Assembly: GCA_023525915.1 (NCBI GenBank)
Contig: CP026657.1
Span: 3,682,001-3,746,000 of the forward strand
From: Acetispira formosa (nom. nud.)
GTDB lineage: Bacteria; Desulfobacterota; Desulfarculia; Adiutricales; Adiutricaceae
Direction: 5' to 3'
DNA length: 64,000 nt
Shown here one piece after another: positions 36,186 to 44,841 of the stretch (the first letter of the stretch is position 1; each line of letters opens with the position of its first letter). A model generated the notes under the pieces. The model saw only the letters and a program-made list of their open reading frames with translations. It ran no database searches and was not told the DNA's origin. Both the position numbers and the translations under genes were made by a program.

Positions 36186-37502
36186 TTACAGTTCAAACTC
36201 TTCATATTCTTTAGCCAGGGTCCCTTCGGCCAGGGCCGGTTTGGCATAGCTGAACGATTGAGCCTCCAACAATTCCGAGATCTTTATTTTGGGGTTCTGA
36301 TGGACGATATTCAGCACTTCGATAAAATCGCGGATAACTTCACGCGGGGTAATGTTGGTGTCGGCCCCAATTCGGCTGAATTCGATTTTAATGAAATTTA
36401 CCAGGTCGTCCTGGGTCAGGGTCCGCTGGTATTCGAAGAGCCCGGCGTGTATGTCGGCCAGCTTTTCAATCAGCACCAGCATTTCCTCATGGGTCAGCGG
36501 CGACAGCTTGATGACCGGGGCCAGCACATCCTTGAGGCCGTCCAGACTGAAGCGGCCCTCTTCCAGGCGCGATCTTAAAGCCTCATAACTGAAAACGCCG
36601 CGCCGGTTATCCTCAATGCACTGGGGCGTGCCGCACATAATGATGCCCAGATGGCGGGCCCGGCCCTGGAGGGTGTCGTTGTACATGGTCAGGAGTTTTT
36701 CATAATTGTATTGCCGGGTGATGCTGTTGGGGATTTTATAAATGTTGACCAGTTCATCGACAAGGATCATCAGCCCGCTGTAGCCCGCTTTCCGCAGAAA
36801 AGCGGCGAACAGTTTGATATATTCATACCAGTCGTCGTCCCCGATGATGATGTTCACGCCGAGCTCGGCTTTGGCTTCGGTCTTGTTGACGTATTCGCCG
36901 CGAAACCATTTGACGACCTTGGCCTTGCTCTCGTCATCGCCCTGGAGGTAGGAGCGGTAATAGATGGTCAGGAGTTTGGCGAAATCAAAGCCGTGCACCA
37001 TTTCGTTCAGCGACTGGACCACCGAATAAATCTTTTTCTCCACCAGCCCGCTGAAAGAAGCGTCATCGAAGCCCAGGCCGCTTTCCGTGGCTGTTTCGGT
37101 CTGAATGCCGCTTATCCATCTGTCCAGTATCAGGGTCAGGGCTCCGCCTTCGGGCCTGGTTTTGGTGGACATGTTCTGGATCAATTCCTTGTAGGTGGCC
37201 AGCCCCTGCCCTTTGGTGCCCTGTAAGCGCCGCTCCGGCGAAAGGTCCGCGTCCGCGACCACAAAGTTCCGGTCCATCACATAATTCCTGATGGTCTGAA
37301 GAAGAAAGCTCTTGCCGCTGCCGTATTTACCGACGATGAAACGAAAGGAGGCCCCGCCTTCGGCAATGATATCGACGTCATGCAGAAGGGCCGCGATTTC
37401 TGTTTCCCGGCCGACTGTGATATAGGGCAGCCCCACCCGCGGCACGACCCCGCCTTTTAAGGAATTTATGATGGCTATTGATATTCTTCTGGGTATTTTC
37501 AA
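36186..37502 (-). CDS. BREX-type ATP-binding protein, BrxD-like
   Basis: A 438-residue P-loop ATPase of the BrxC/BrxD (former DUF2791) family. The TTG start at 37502 overlaps the stop of the TerB-like gene (TTGA), and AAGGA lies about 7 nt upstream. It opens RRISIAIINSLKGGVVPRVGLPYITVGRETEIAALL, as BrxD proteins do. Walker A is GKYGSGKS at 58-65; Walker B is LMILVDEL, with Asp249-Glu250. The C-terminal part (SRIGADTNITPREVIRDFIEVLNIV) is also family-like. BrxD function is not established in detail; it is thought to work with the BrxHI helicase in phage defence. Here, coupling to a TerB protein suggests a different, smaller assembly. Confidence 0.88.
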   Translation of the reverse strand: MKIPRRISIAIINSLKGGVVPRVGLPYITVGRETEIAALLHDVDIIAEGGASFRFIVGKYGSGKSFLLQTIRNYVMDRNFVVADADLSPERRLQGTKGQGLATYKELIQNMSTKTRPEGGALTLILDRWISGIQTETATESGLGFDDASFSGLVEKKIYSVVQSLNEMVHGFDFAKLLTIYYRSYLQGDDESKAKVVKWFRGEYVNKTEAKAELGVNIIIGDDDWYEYIKLFAAFLRKAGYSGLMILVDELVNIYKIPNSITRQYNYEKLLTMYNDTLQGRARHLGIIMCGTPQCIEDNRRGVFSYEALRSRLEEGRFSLDGLKDVLAPVIKLSPLTHEEMLVLIEKLADIHAGLFEYQRTLTQDDLVNFIKIEFSRIGADTNITPREVIRDFIEVLNIVHQNPKIKISELLEAQSFSYAKPALAEGTLAKEYEEFEL

Positions 37503-38980
37503 AACATTTCCTTCAGTTCGTCCACATAGTCTTCAACCAGTTCCGGGCCGTCCCCGGCCTCAACAATCACGGTGTCGCCAAACTGCTCAAAGAGCTTTTC
37601 ATTTATTGAATCAATCAGAACCGACAGCATCAGGCCCCCGGAGCGAATGAGTTCATCATGGGCCTGGCCGTGTAAAAGGCGGCTGATAAACTGGATTTCC
37701 ACATCGCTCAGACCAGCCTTGTTTTCCGCCGCAACCTTTTCACTGATAACAGGCGCGTCCACTTCCTCCGGTTCCTCAACGATCAGCTTGCTCTGAGTGG
37801 CCAAAGAGGCCGTTCGGATATCCTGAAGCCGGGAGAGGTCAATTCTGATTTCCGACCGGGCCGCCTGCTGCCGCTTCATGCCCAATTCGTCAATGGCCGC
37901 CTCAATCAGGGCCTCAAGCGTTTTGGTGGCCTTGCCCGTTTTCAGGGTGGATTTGAAATTATATTTCCCGCGCATAAGGAAATCAATGGTCTTTAACATA
38001 GCCCCGATCTGCTTGTTTTTGTCGCTGTAATGGAAAAAGCGCGCGCAGGTCCAGTTGCCGTTATGGCACGAATATTTATGAAGCTCATTTATTTCATAGA
38101 CAAAATCCCGGTGGCGGACTTTTCTGTAAAAGACCGCTGATTTGAACATAAAGTAAGAGCTGGAACAGACTTTTCCAAATAATTTTTCGCAAAGAGTCTT
38201 TTTGCGTTTCCGGCCGTAATAATCAGAATAAGCTGAAAAAACATCATAGGTGACGCTTTTGACGTCCATTGGGTATTGCTTGAAGAACCGGGAGTTTTCC
38301 AGATCATAGGAGGAGAGGAAATTCAGGGCCGCAAACACCTCATCCGCGCTGTGGGATTTATGGTTCAAAAGGGTCAAAACCCTTTGGTCGAAGTTGACCT
38401 CAAAAAAATCTTCCAGCAAAGATTTATCCAGATTGTAATACACAATATAATCTTTGAGCCAGGTTTCAACATAAGGGTCAATCTGGGGGGCAATCTCCCG
38501 GTAAGCCGTCCAGAAATCTTTCAGGGTATAATAGCCTTCTTCGGGTGATTTTACGCCAATCTGGTTGAGAAGTTCATAAATATAGACGAAGGCAAAAGAA
38601 AGCGAGGTCGGCTCGACCTGACCGCGCCGGACTTTGGTCCGCCAGGAAAAATATCCCCGGAGCTGATTGTCGTTCATGCCCTGATAGGTGGGAAAATATC
38701 TGACGAACTGGCCCTGATAATCGAAATCGTCTTCAAAGTCTTCCATGAATTTGCCTTGTTCACAGAAGATTCTGGCTTCGGATTTATTGGAGAAGGCACT
38801 GCCCTGGGCCATTTTTCGCATGGCCCGGTATTTAGACGGTGTATAACGCTCCATCTGGGAGGCCGTCAGGAGAATTGGTTCGTCCCGATAGACCTTGGAG
38901 GCGGAGTTGCCGCCCGGGTCGAACTTGGTGTCAGACAGTATTGCTTTGATGAAATTTTTCAGATCGGCCACGCCCCTCAC
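37499..38980 (-). CDS. TerB N-/C-terminal domain protein
   Basis: A 493-residue soluble protein that I place in the TerB_N / TerB_C group. The central region (about 85-230: FVRYFPTYQGMNDNQLRGYFSWRTKVRRGQVEPTSLSFAFVYIYELLNQIGV) carries the TerB_N signature of an R-x-Y-F/Y-W-R type core. The C-terminal 100 residues (LSDVEIQFISRLLHGQAHDELIRSGGLMLSVLIDSINEKLFEQFGDTVIV) match TerB_C. A GTG at 38980 opens the frame; a GTG at 38971 is also possible. It follows the M50B gene by 15 bp and is coupled to the BrxD-like gene by a 4-nt overlap. TerB-type proteins appear in stress and phage-defence gene sets, where they may recruit or sense; the exact role is unknown. Confidence 0.8.
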   Translation of the reverse strand: MRGVADLKNFIKAILSDTKFDPGGNSASKVYRDEPILLTASQMERYTPSKYRAMRKMAQGSAFSNKSEARIFCEQGKFMEDFEDDFDYQGQFVRYFPTYQGMNDNQLRGYFSWRTKVRRGQVEPTSLSFAFVYIYELLNQIGVKSPEEGYYTLKDFWTAYREIAPQIDPYVETWLKDYIVYYNLDKSLLEDFFEVNFDQRVLTLLNHKSHSADEVFAALNFLSSYDLENSRFFKQYPMDVKSVTYDVFSAYSDYYGRKRKKTLCEKLFGKVCSSSYFMFKSAVFYRKVRHRDFVYEINELHKYSCHNGNWTCARFFHYSDKNKQIGAMLKTIDFLMRGKYNFKSTLKTGKATKTLEALIEAAIDELGMKRQQAARSEIRIDLSRLQDIRTASLATQSKLIVEEPEEVDAPVISEKVAAENKAGLSDVEIQFISRLLHGQAHDELIRSGGLMLSVLIDSINEKLFEQFGDTVIVEAGDGPELVEDYVDELKEMF

Positions 38981-38995
38981 CGCCTTCCGGGACTA

Positions 38996-39694
38996 TTATA
39001 GGGAAATGTCCTCCGGCGTACAAGGCTGGTTTTTTTGTAGTCTCCAGATGAAAAAAAGACACCCGGCCGAGGTGGCCAGCCATAGAATTATCCAGAAAAA
39101 TTGGGGCAGACCGGTTTGCGCGGCCAGATTGACGGCGTCACTGACTTCCCGGCGGCGGAAAAGCGCGGCAGGGGCTTTCAACGCATCCATCAGGATGTAG
39201 AGTCCGCACAGCTTCAGGCCAAGCCCCAAGGCGGGTTTACCCCTGAACCGTATGGCCAGCGAATAAAAAACTATAATCAGGGCTATTATGCTCCAGCTTT
39301 GAATATCACGGGCATATAACAAAGCCGAAGCAACCAGGACCGCAATCAGAAGAACCGCCGGAATATGGTTGTATTTTTTTGAAAAAAGGCCCGCCGCCAG
39401 ATAAATCAGCATCCCCCAGAAAGCCGCGCCCGCATACCCGGCAAAAGATATCAGCCAACTGAGGCCGCCGCTGGTGTAGCAAAGGCCGGAACCGGAGAGG
39501 TGAAGCTCAATTTTCAGCACCCGGCCGCCGGTGATGAGGGCGGCCAGCCCGTGGCTGATTTCATGGAAGAAAGTCATCTGCCAGCTTAGGAAGTTGGATA
39601 AATAAGGAATTTGGCCGAGAAGCAGGGCCAGGATGATTAATACCAAAAGGTTTGATTTGGATGAGAGACGCTGTAAAAAGCCGGGCTCCTTCAA
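38996..39694 (-). CDS. M50B-type intramembrane metalloprotease
   Basis: A 232-residue polytopic membrane protein, first gene of the cassette. HEISH (about 44-48, in MTFFHEISHGLAALITGG) is the M50 zinc motif. Downstream, GLSWLISFAGYAGAAFWGMLIYLAAG resembles the Peptidase_M50B fold, and later IYILMDALK-like residues supply an Asp. The start is a TTG at 39694 with AGAGGT about 8 nt upstream; no nearby ATG precedes the protease motif by a useful distance. With 15 bp between it and the TerB-like gene, co-transcription is likely. A role in cleaving a membrane-bound partner is inference. Confidence 0.8.
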   Translation of the reverse strand: MKEPGFLQRLSSKSNLLVLIILALLLGQIPYLSNFLSWQMTFFHEISHGLAALITGGRVLKIELHLSGSGLCYTSGGLSWLISFAGYAGAAFWGMLIYLAAGLFSKKYNHIPAVLLIAVLVASALLYARDIQSWSIIALIIVFYSLAIRFRGKPALGLGLKLCGLYILMDALKAPAALFRRREVSDAVNLAAQTGLPQFFWIILWLATSAGCLFFIWRLQKNQPCTPEDISL

Positions 39695-39745
39695 GGTTTA
39701 ACCTCTACGGGCTTGGTTTTCAAAAATTAAAGCCCAGTTGTTACA

Positions 39746-40003
39746 TTATTTTTTTGGATAACTTTTTTGACTTTTTTTTGGCGGCAAGGATTCTTCAGGT
39801 TTGTTGCTATCTATTTCAAATAAGTCATTTGGCGTACAATTCAACAATAAGCAAAGAGTTTCTATATTCTCATATTTTATTGACTTCGTTTCATTGTTTA
39901 ACATTTTATTAAAATTCTGGGCACTCATTCCTATATGTTTGTTAATTGAATATTTACTTTTCCCCTGTTCAGTTATTATCTCCAATACACGAAGCCTTAT
40001 CAT
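39746..40003 (-). CDS. XRE-family HTH transcriptional regulator
   Basis: An 85-residue Cro/CI-type repressor. The ATG at 40003 is preceded by GGAGGA at 5 nt; a TTG 12 bp upstream is part of that site. The HTH is IRLRVLEIITEQGKSKYSINKHIGMSAQNFNKMLNNETKSIKYENIETLCLLLNCTPNDLFE, followed by a lysine/proline-rich tail (EESLPPKKSQKSYPKK). It is very AT-rich relative to the window, which suggests recent acquisition. It is divergent from the SLOG gene, with a perfect palindrome between them. It ends about 50 bp from the start of the M50B gene, on the same strand, and could also control that operon. Confidence 0.88.
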   Translation of the reverse strand: MIRLRVLEIITEQGKSKYSINKHIGMSAQNFNKMLNNETKSIKYENIETLCLLLNCTPNDLFEIDSNKPEESLPPKKSQKSYPKK

Positions 40004-40067
40004 AAAGTCCTCCAATATCCAGCTTGTAATTGCATATTAGAAGATGACTCATGTTTACATATAGACA

Positions 40068-40087
40068 TTTACATTATATAATGTAAA
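40068..40087. promoter_or_regulatory. Perfect 20-bp palindrome, likely XRE operator
   Basis: TTTACATTATATAATGTAAA is self-complementary over all 20 bases, in the 109-bp gap between the divergent XRE and SLOG genes. A further half-site, GTTTACAT, lies at 40053-40060. It also provides AT-rich -10-like sequence for the plus strand. Confidence 0.7.
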
Positions 40088-40112
40088 CATTACCTATATG
40101 AAGGAGCATCCA

Positions 40113-40610
40113 ATGATCAAAAAAACAGTCTGTTTCAGCGGCTATCGCCCGGAGAAATTTTCATTTATCATGAAAAAGGGTGTGGAAGAATATCTGGCGC
40201 TTGAAAAACGTATTGAGGAAACGATCATACAGGCGGTGGATGATGGATATGACACCTTCCTCTGTGGTATGGCTATGGGTTTTGATTTGGTGGCGGGAAG
40301 TATTGTCGTGGCTTTGAAAGAATCATGGGCTGATTTTGCTAACCTTAATCTTGTGGCTGTTCTCCCATTTGAAGGGCACGGTTTTGTTGGCGACCCATGG
40401 CATATTCTTCACCAGATGGTGTTGGGCCAAGCCAGCCAAACCGTCACCTTGTCATCCACCCATCACCCGGAAGCCTACCATGACCGTAACCGCTATATGG
40501 TCGAACGCTCCAGCCGTCTGATATGTTATTACAATGGCAAAAAAGGCGGAACCGATCAGACGGTCAAGTATGCCAAGGTTAAGGGTGTGGAAATCGTCAA
40601 TGTATTCTGA
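40113..40610 (+). CDS. SLOG-superfamily (YpsA/DUF1273-like) nucleotide-sensing protein
   Basis: About 165 residues with AAGGAG 6 nt before the ATG at 40113. The Rossmann-like core fits the SLOG superfamily: KTVCFSGYRPEKF near the start, then TFLCGMAMGFDLVAGSIVVAL (GxAxGxD loop), a mid-strand LNLVAVLPFEGHG, and the C-terminal KGGTDQTVKYAKVKGVEIVNV. SLOG proteins are predicted to bind nucleotide-derived ligands and often occur in conflict systems. Divergence from the XRE gene and proximity to the TerB/BrxD-like operon suggest a sensory role. No effector domain is fused. Confidence 0.82.
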   Translation: MIKKTVCFSGYRPEKFSFIMKKGVEEYLALEKRIEETIIQAVDDGYDTFLCGMAMGFDLVAGSIVVALKESWADFANLNLVAVLPFEGHGFVGDPWHILHQMVLGQASQTVTLSSTHHPEAYHDRNRYMVERSSRLICYYNGKKGGTDQTVKYAKVKGVEIVNVF

Positions 40611-41019
40611 AACTCTTGATTGCTAAAAAATCCGAGTGAATATTTCCCATCAGGAGAACCAAAGAGTGCGAAACAATAGACACCATGGTAGGGTTGGAGA
40701 TTGGTCGATAGCACAAGGGGACATTAGGTGTTTCATTGAATTGATTGAGTGTTGGCTATGGTAGGCCCACGGGCGCTTTTATAGCGAACCAGTGGCCAGC
40801 CGCCAGAAACTATTAACCCCTGGTATCGGTGTAAAAACCGAAACCAGGGTTGGATTATTAGCGTCGGTGCGTAGCCCGCGCGGGATCGCTGGTAGGGGCG
40901 GACAGCGCTGCCGATGCGTTCAGACTGTGTCCTTTATTGCCTGATCATCACGGGGAAGTATGCAGTTTTGAAGGCAAAAGAGGCGTCAGGTTATAGGGAC
41001 GTTGAAAGCCTGACCCGAT
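40611..41019. other. Intergenic region with hairpins and no gene
   Basis: Nothing coding is supported. AACCCCTGGT...CGGTGTAAAAACCG...ACCAGGGTT (40813-40852) is a good hairpin, and CGTAGCCCGCGCGGG (40870-40884) is a short palindromic patch. Either could be a repeat or a leader structure. Confidence 0.4.
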
Positions 41020-42525
41020 TTAGTTCCGCTTTTCAAAATCCCCGGGTTTCCAGCTCTGGTCGAAGAATTCCTTCTTGGGTCCGTACAAGCGTAAAATGAC
41101 GAAATAACCTTTTCCAGGGACCGTCTTCAGCCAATTCTTGCCCGCTCCCGGCGATTCGGGACCGAAGTAAATATCAATTGAACCGTCGGAATTGGCTCCC
41201 GGCTGGTCCATGGCGTTGATCGCCGGGAATGGCTGGCCGTTGTCAAGACCGGAAGCGTTGAGGGAATCGTAGGCGGCGACCGACCAGAAGAGCGCGGCCG
41301 GAATGTCTTTCGGAAGTTTGAGCATATAGTTCTGTCCACCGTCCAGGAAATCGCCGTCCGCGTCCATATAGGCCACGGGATACTTGGCTCCCAAGTTCTC
41401 CATGCTGGCGGCCATGGCCGGGCTGGCCGAAAAAGCGTTGATAAAGTAGCCGGCCCGGGCGTCGATGAAATTGAAGGTCGGAGCGGTGAAAAAGGGGTTG
41501 CCGGGGAAAACGTTCAACCAGCGCCGATCCTTGTAGTACACGCTTTCAGGCACAATGGCCTGGGGAGTGTAGGACATTGCCATGATGTATTTGGCCGCCA
41601 GCTTGGCGGCGAGATCCAGAAGCTCGCGCTGCCGGGCATCCGGCTGAAACGGTTGGCCCTTGACGATGCCGAGGGTGGCGAGGATGCCGCGCATTTCCAT
41701 GTCGGCCTCGTCGACATATTCCGAGTCGATATACCGGGCCAGCATATCGAAGGCGGAGCCGTCCTTGGGATAGAGCATGTCGATCGGGACGCCGGAGGCG
41801 TCGGGGAAGCTCATGGCCTTGGCCGAATCCTTTCCGCCCAGGGGATAAATAACCGTTTGCTCGATAGTTTTCACCGGCTTTTCAAGCTGCTTCGGATCCT
41901 GGTAAAATGCCCGCCACAACAGCATCACGCCATAGGTGCGGGAACGATAGACCAGGTAGCCGTCGGGAATGTCCCCCTCGTAGTCGGGGGGGATGACCAG
42001 GTACTTTGCCCCCTCCCCCTTGTCGGGACCGGGCAGCCCGACATCGCCGCACCAGGTCTTTCCATCTATCTGTTTTGCCGAACACGGCGGTCTCTGGTAA
42101 GAATCGTCGATAATCCCCTGAATTCCGGGCGGCACTTCCACAACCATCGGGCCGTCCCGGTGCAAATCAAAAAATGTCATCCCGTAAATCATGTCCATGT
42201 TCGGCGTGGTGATCAGGGTTTTGGCATTAAGCCTTTCCTTCCACACGATCATGACATTATAGCCGGCGCCGAATTGCTTCTCCTTGGCTTCCTTCATCGC
42301 CGTCAGGTTGAGGGCGGGCAGAGCCCAGATATAGGCCTGGACGGCGCGATGCAGGGCTATCTCCCCTTTAAGCCGGTCGATATCCTTCATTGACGGGTAC
42401 CCTTTCACAAAGGGAATGTCGATGAGGGAGCGGTAATGGGCCGGCGTTTCAGAGGCTCCCGCAGGCGCGGCCAAGCCAAGGGCGAGTATGCACAGCAAAA
42501 ATAAAAGACGCGATACGGTAGGCAT
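41020..42525 (-). CDS. DUF1254/DUF1214 secreted protein, paralogue 2
   Basis: About 501 residues. The ATG at 42525 is preceded by GGAGGG at 7 nt, giving a signal peptide (MPTVSRLLFLLCILALGLAAPAGASE). The N-terminal DUF1254 domain shows AVQAYIWALPALNLTAMKEA and TPNMDMIYGMTFFDLHRDGPMVVEVP. The C-terminal DUF1214 domain shows ALFWSVAAYDSLNASGLDNGQPF and SIDIYFGPESPGAGKNWLKTVPGKGYFVILRLYGPKKEFFDQSW. The function of this family is unknown; it is periplasmic and beta-rich. It follows a paralogue by 49 bp in one operon and lies near a truncated porin-like gene of a family that often accompanies it. Confidence 0.9.
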   Translation of the reverse strand: MPTVSRLLFLLCILALGLAAPAGASETPAHYRSLIDIPFVKGYPSMKDIDRLKGEIALHRAVQAYIWALPALNLTAMKEAKEKQFGAGYNVMIVWKERLNAKTLITTPNMDMIYGMTFFDLHRDGPMVVEVPPGIQGIIDDSYQRPPCSAKQIDGKTWCGDVGLPGPDKGEGAKYLVIPPDYEGDIPDGYLVYRSRTYGVMLLWRAFYQDPKQLEKPVKTIEQTVIYPLGGKDSAKAMSFPDASGVPIDMLYPKDGSAFDMLARYIDSEYVDEADMEMRGILATLGIVKGQPFQPDARQRELLDLAAKLAAKYIMAMSYTPQAIVPESVYYKDRRWLNVFPGNPFFTAPTFNFIDARAGYFINAFSASPAMAASMENLGAKYPVAYMDADGDFLDGGQNYMLKLPKDIPAALFWSVAAYDSLNASGLDNGQPFPAINAMDQPGANSDGSIDIYFGPESPGAGKNWLKTVPGKGYFVILRLYGPKKEFFDQSWKPGDFEKRN

Positions 42526-42574
42526 GATGAACCCTCCATGATATTGTGAATTATGGCGCAAGACGTCTTTTGCC

Positions 42575-44062
42575 TTATCTCTTGTCGACGGATGGCGGAG
42601 TCCACGGCCCATTCCGCACGCGGTCCTCGGGCCAATAGGCCCGGATATAAAGTGAAAAATCCTCGTTCTTGGCTACCGGCAGCCAATTGGATTCTTTGTC
42701 CGCGCCCGGAGTTTCGGCCTGGATGTAGAGGGTCAGGGTGCCGTCCGGGTTTTTTTGAAGATCTTTCGTCTTGGTGCCGATAGAATAGCGGTTGAGCTGG
42801 TTGGGGATGAAGAAATGGTATTCGTTATACACCGTCAGGGACCAGAAACCGCGCACCGGCACGGCGTCCTGGTCAAAGGTCACCGTATACCGCGACGCGC
42901 CGTTCAGCCGTTGGCCGTCCTTGTCGAAATCCTGGTAGAAATACTTTGTTTCGGCATCTTTGTTGACGAAGATGTTTGAACGGGCCACGGCGGTCCGGGT
43001 GTAGTAGTCGGTTCCGAAGCCCGCGCCGTTGTCGATGGTTCCCCAATGGTGCGGCAGCTTGATGCCGAAGCTGCTCAGCATGAGGAGGGGTGCGACCAGA
43101 TCCGAGTCCGCCTTCCGGGCTTCATCCACCATGATGGCTTTCTTTTCCGGATCGGCGGCAATGGCCATCAGTTCATTCACGTTTTCAAACCAGGCTTCCT
43201 CGCCGGGCAAGGGTTTTATTTCCTTGAGGATAATCGGCAGCTGATCGAAGAACTTGTCCGGGGAAACCCATTTGGTTTCTCCTTTCTGAGAATCGTCCTG
43301 GGCGGCGCCTTTCACGTGCGGCAGTTTGGCCCATTCACGTCTTTTCATCGTTCCATCGAATTCGGAAAGCGGATAGGCGTCGATTTGGGCGATCACTTCT
43401 TGTACAGCTTTATTGTCTTCTGGCGTGTCCGATTGAAACACACGGGGCAGAAGCATGCCGGTTCCGGACGACGAACGGAACACCTTGGCAATGCCCGCCG
43501 GCACTTCGCCCTTCCAATCGGCGGCGGCCAGAAGATAAAAGCCGGGCGCGGTTCCGTACATGGAGCCGAGTTCGGCAAAGGAGTCGGTGCGGATGTCCAC
43601 CACCTGATAAACCCAGAAGCGGTCGCCGAAATCAGGAACCTGAACCACGACCGGTTCAATATCCAGAGCCAACACGTTCGCTCCGTATACGACATCCTGG
43701 TTGGGGCAGGCGACAATCCGCTCCGCCGGATCAATATAGTCAGTCAGCATTGACAGGCGGTTGGGCGGGGCGGCGGGGACAATGCCGCTTAAGAGCGAAG
43801 GTTCCGACAAAGACGAAAAGGTCTGCCGCCGGCTCAGAATATTGGCCATGGGCCAAGCCCAGAAATAGGCGTTGCGCGCTTGAAGGCGTATGGCCGACTC
43901 GGACATGTTCCGGCCTGAGGCCGGGCCGTAAACGTCCCTGGCCCGCTCGACGGCGGTCTGTTTGCCGGAAACCTGTTTTGTCTGTGGTTCCGCGAAAAGG
44001 GCGGGCGATGAAAGGCAGACGGCGGCCAAGAACACCGCGGCGAGGACGGAAATTTTTTTCAT
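42575..44062 (-). CDS. DUF1254/DUF1214 secreted protein, paralogue 1
   Basis: A 495-residue exported protein with signal peptide MKKISVLAAVFLAAVCLSSPALFAE and AAGGAG 6 nt before the ATG. DUF1254: LQARNAYFWAWPMANILSRRQTF and ACPNQDVVYGANVLALDIEPVVVQVPDFGDRFWVYQVVD. DUF1214: GFWSLTVYNEYHFFIPNQLNRYSIG, then TLTLYIQAETPGADKESNWLPVAKNEDFSLYIRAYWPE. It shares domain order with the next gene but is clearly diverged, so the duplication is old. The biochemical role is unknown. Upstream is a 0.78-kb AT-rich gap shared with the divergent porin-like pseudogene. Confidence 0.9.
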   Translation of the reverse strand: MKKISVLAAVFLAAVCLSSPALFAEPQTKQVSGKQTAVERARDVYGPASGRNMSESAIRLQARNAYFWAWPMANILSRRQTFSSLSEPSLLSGIVPAAPPNRLSMLTDYIDPAERIVACPNQDVVYGANVLALDIEPVVVQVPDFGDRFWVYQVVDIRTDSFAELGSMYGTAPGFYLLAAADWKGEVPAGIAKVFRSSSGTGMLLPRVFQSDTPEDNKAVQEVIAQIDAYPLSEFDGTMKRREWAKLPHVKGAAQDDSQKGETKWVSPDKFFDQLPIILKEIKPLPGEEAWFENVNELMAIAADPEKKAIMVDEARKADSDLVAPLLMLSSFGIKLPHHWGTIDNGAGFGTDYYTRTAVARSNIFVNKDAETKYFYQDFDKDGQRLNGASRYTVTFDQDAVPVRGFWSLTVYNEYHFFIPNQLNRYSIGTKTKDLQKNPDGTLTLYIQAETPGADKESNWLPVAKNEDFSLYIRAYWPEDRVRNGPWTPPSVDKR

Positions 44063-44841
44063 GGTATCTCCTTGGTTTTATGCTCTCTCAAGCCGAATTT
44101 CGCCCTGATCAGTTTGAAATCGGTTAACAAAGAAACTGCTTGATGGACAGGGCACAGTTGATACTGAAGTCCATGTCGATTTTTTTCCCGTGTTGTTTCG
44201 TATGGAATCATCGATTGATAAGGCGTTGATGGATTGGAAGTTCCATCCGGGTGGAGGCATGTTGGCGGCATCAAGCCCCGCAATGCCGTTTAGATAATGG
44301 CGTGATTGTCCTTTGCTGTTCCGCAAAGATCAATGAGAATGCTCGGAGCATCCGCATTCCCACTTTTGCCTAATGAGTACAATACCATCCCCTCTTCCTC
44401 GGGAGGATGCAAGTAAAGGCACTGAAACAATAATAAGCGACCACAGTTAATTTTACAAGTTAAAAGATTTTTCAGGAGGATATTGCGCAATTTTTCATGA
44501 GCAATGGCCCATGTAAACAATCAAGTATAGCAGAAAAATCAAATATAATTAATATATAGCATGTATTGAGCATTAATGATGACCAATAAAGTAACAAAGA
44601 TCACCAAGATTAAAGTTGGACGTAAGTTTTGAGTTTTTTGATCTGGTATTTGTTTGGTTTATGAAGTTTATATTGTGAAATTTTTAATGGACTATACGCG
44701 GTATTATTTCATAAAACGCATTTAACATTGACCATTAAAAATTGTTGGCGCATTGTTTTTATTAGTATAGAGATGATTTGATGGATAAGGATAGAACATA
44801 GAATAAAGCGTCAATCGGTTCACGGGAGGCATTGAATTATT
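44063..44841. other. AT-rich divergent intergenic region
   Basis: There is no supported gene. It separates two divergent transcription units of the DUF1254/porin-like set and presumably holds their promoters. GAATGCTCGGAGCATCCGCATTC (44337-44359) is a small hairpin. The short frames here are low-complexity and lack ribosome sites. Confidence 0.5.

Noticed and set aside
33948..38980. Complete BREX or DISARM system
   Set aside because: Only BrxD- and BrxHI-like proteins are present; no PglX methylase, PglZ phosphatase, BrxA-C or DISARM core genes lie nearby.
42553..42783. 76-codon plus-strand open frame across the DUF1254 gene junction
   Set aside because: It is antisense to two well-supported genes and has no ribosome site.
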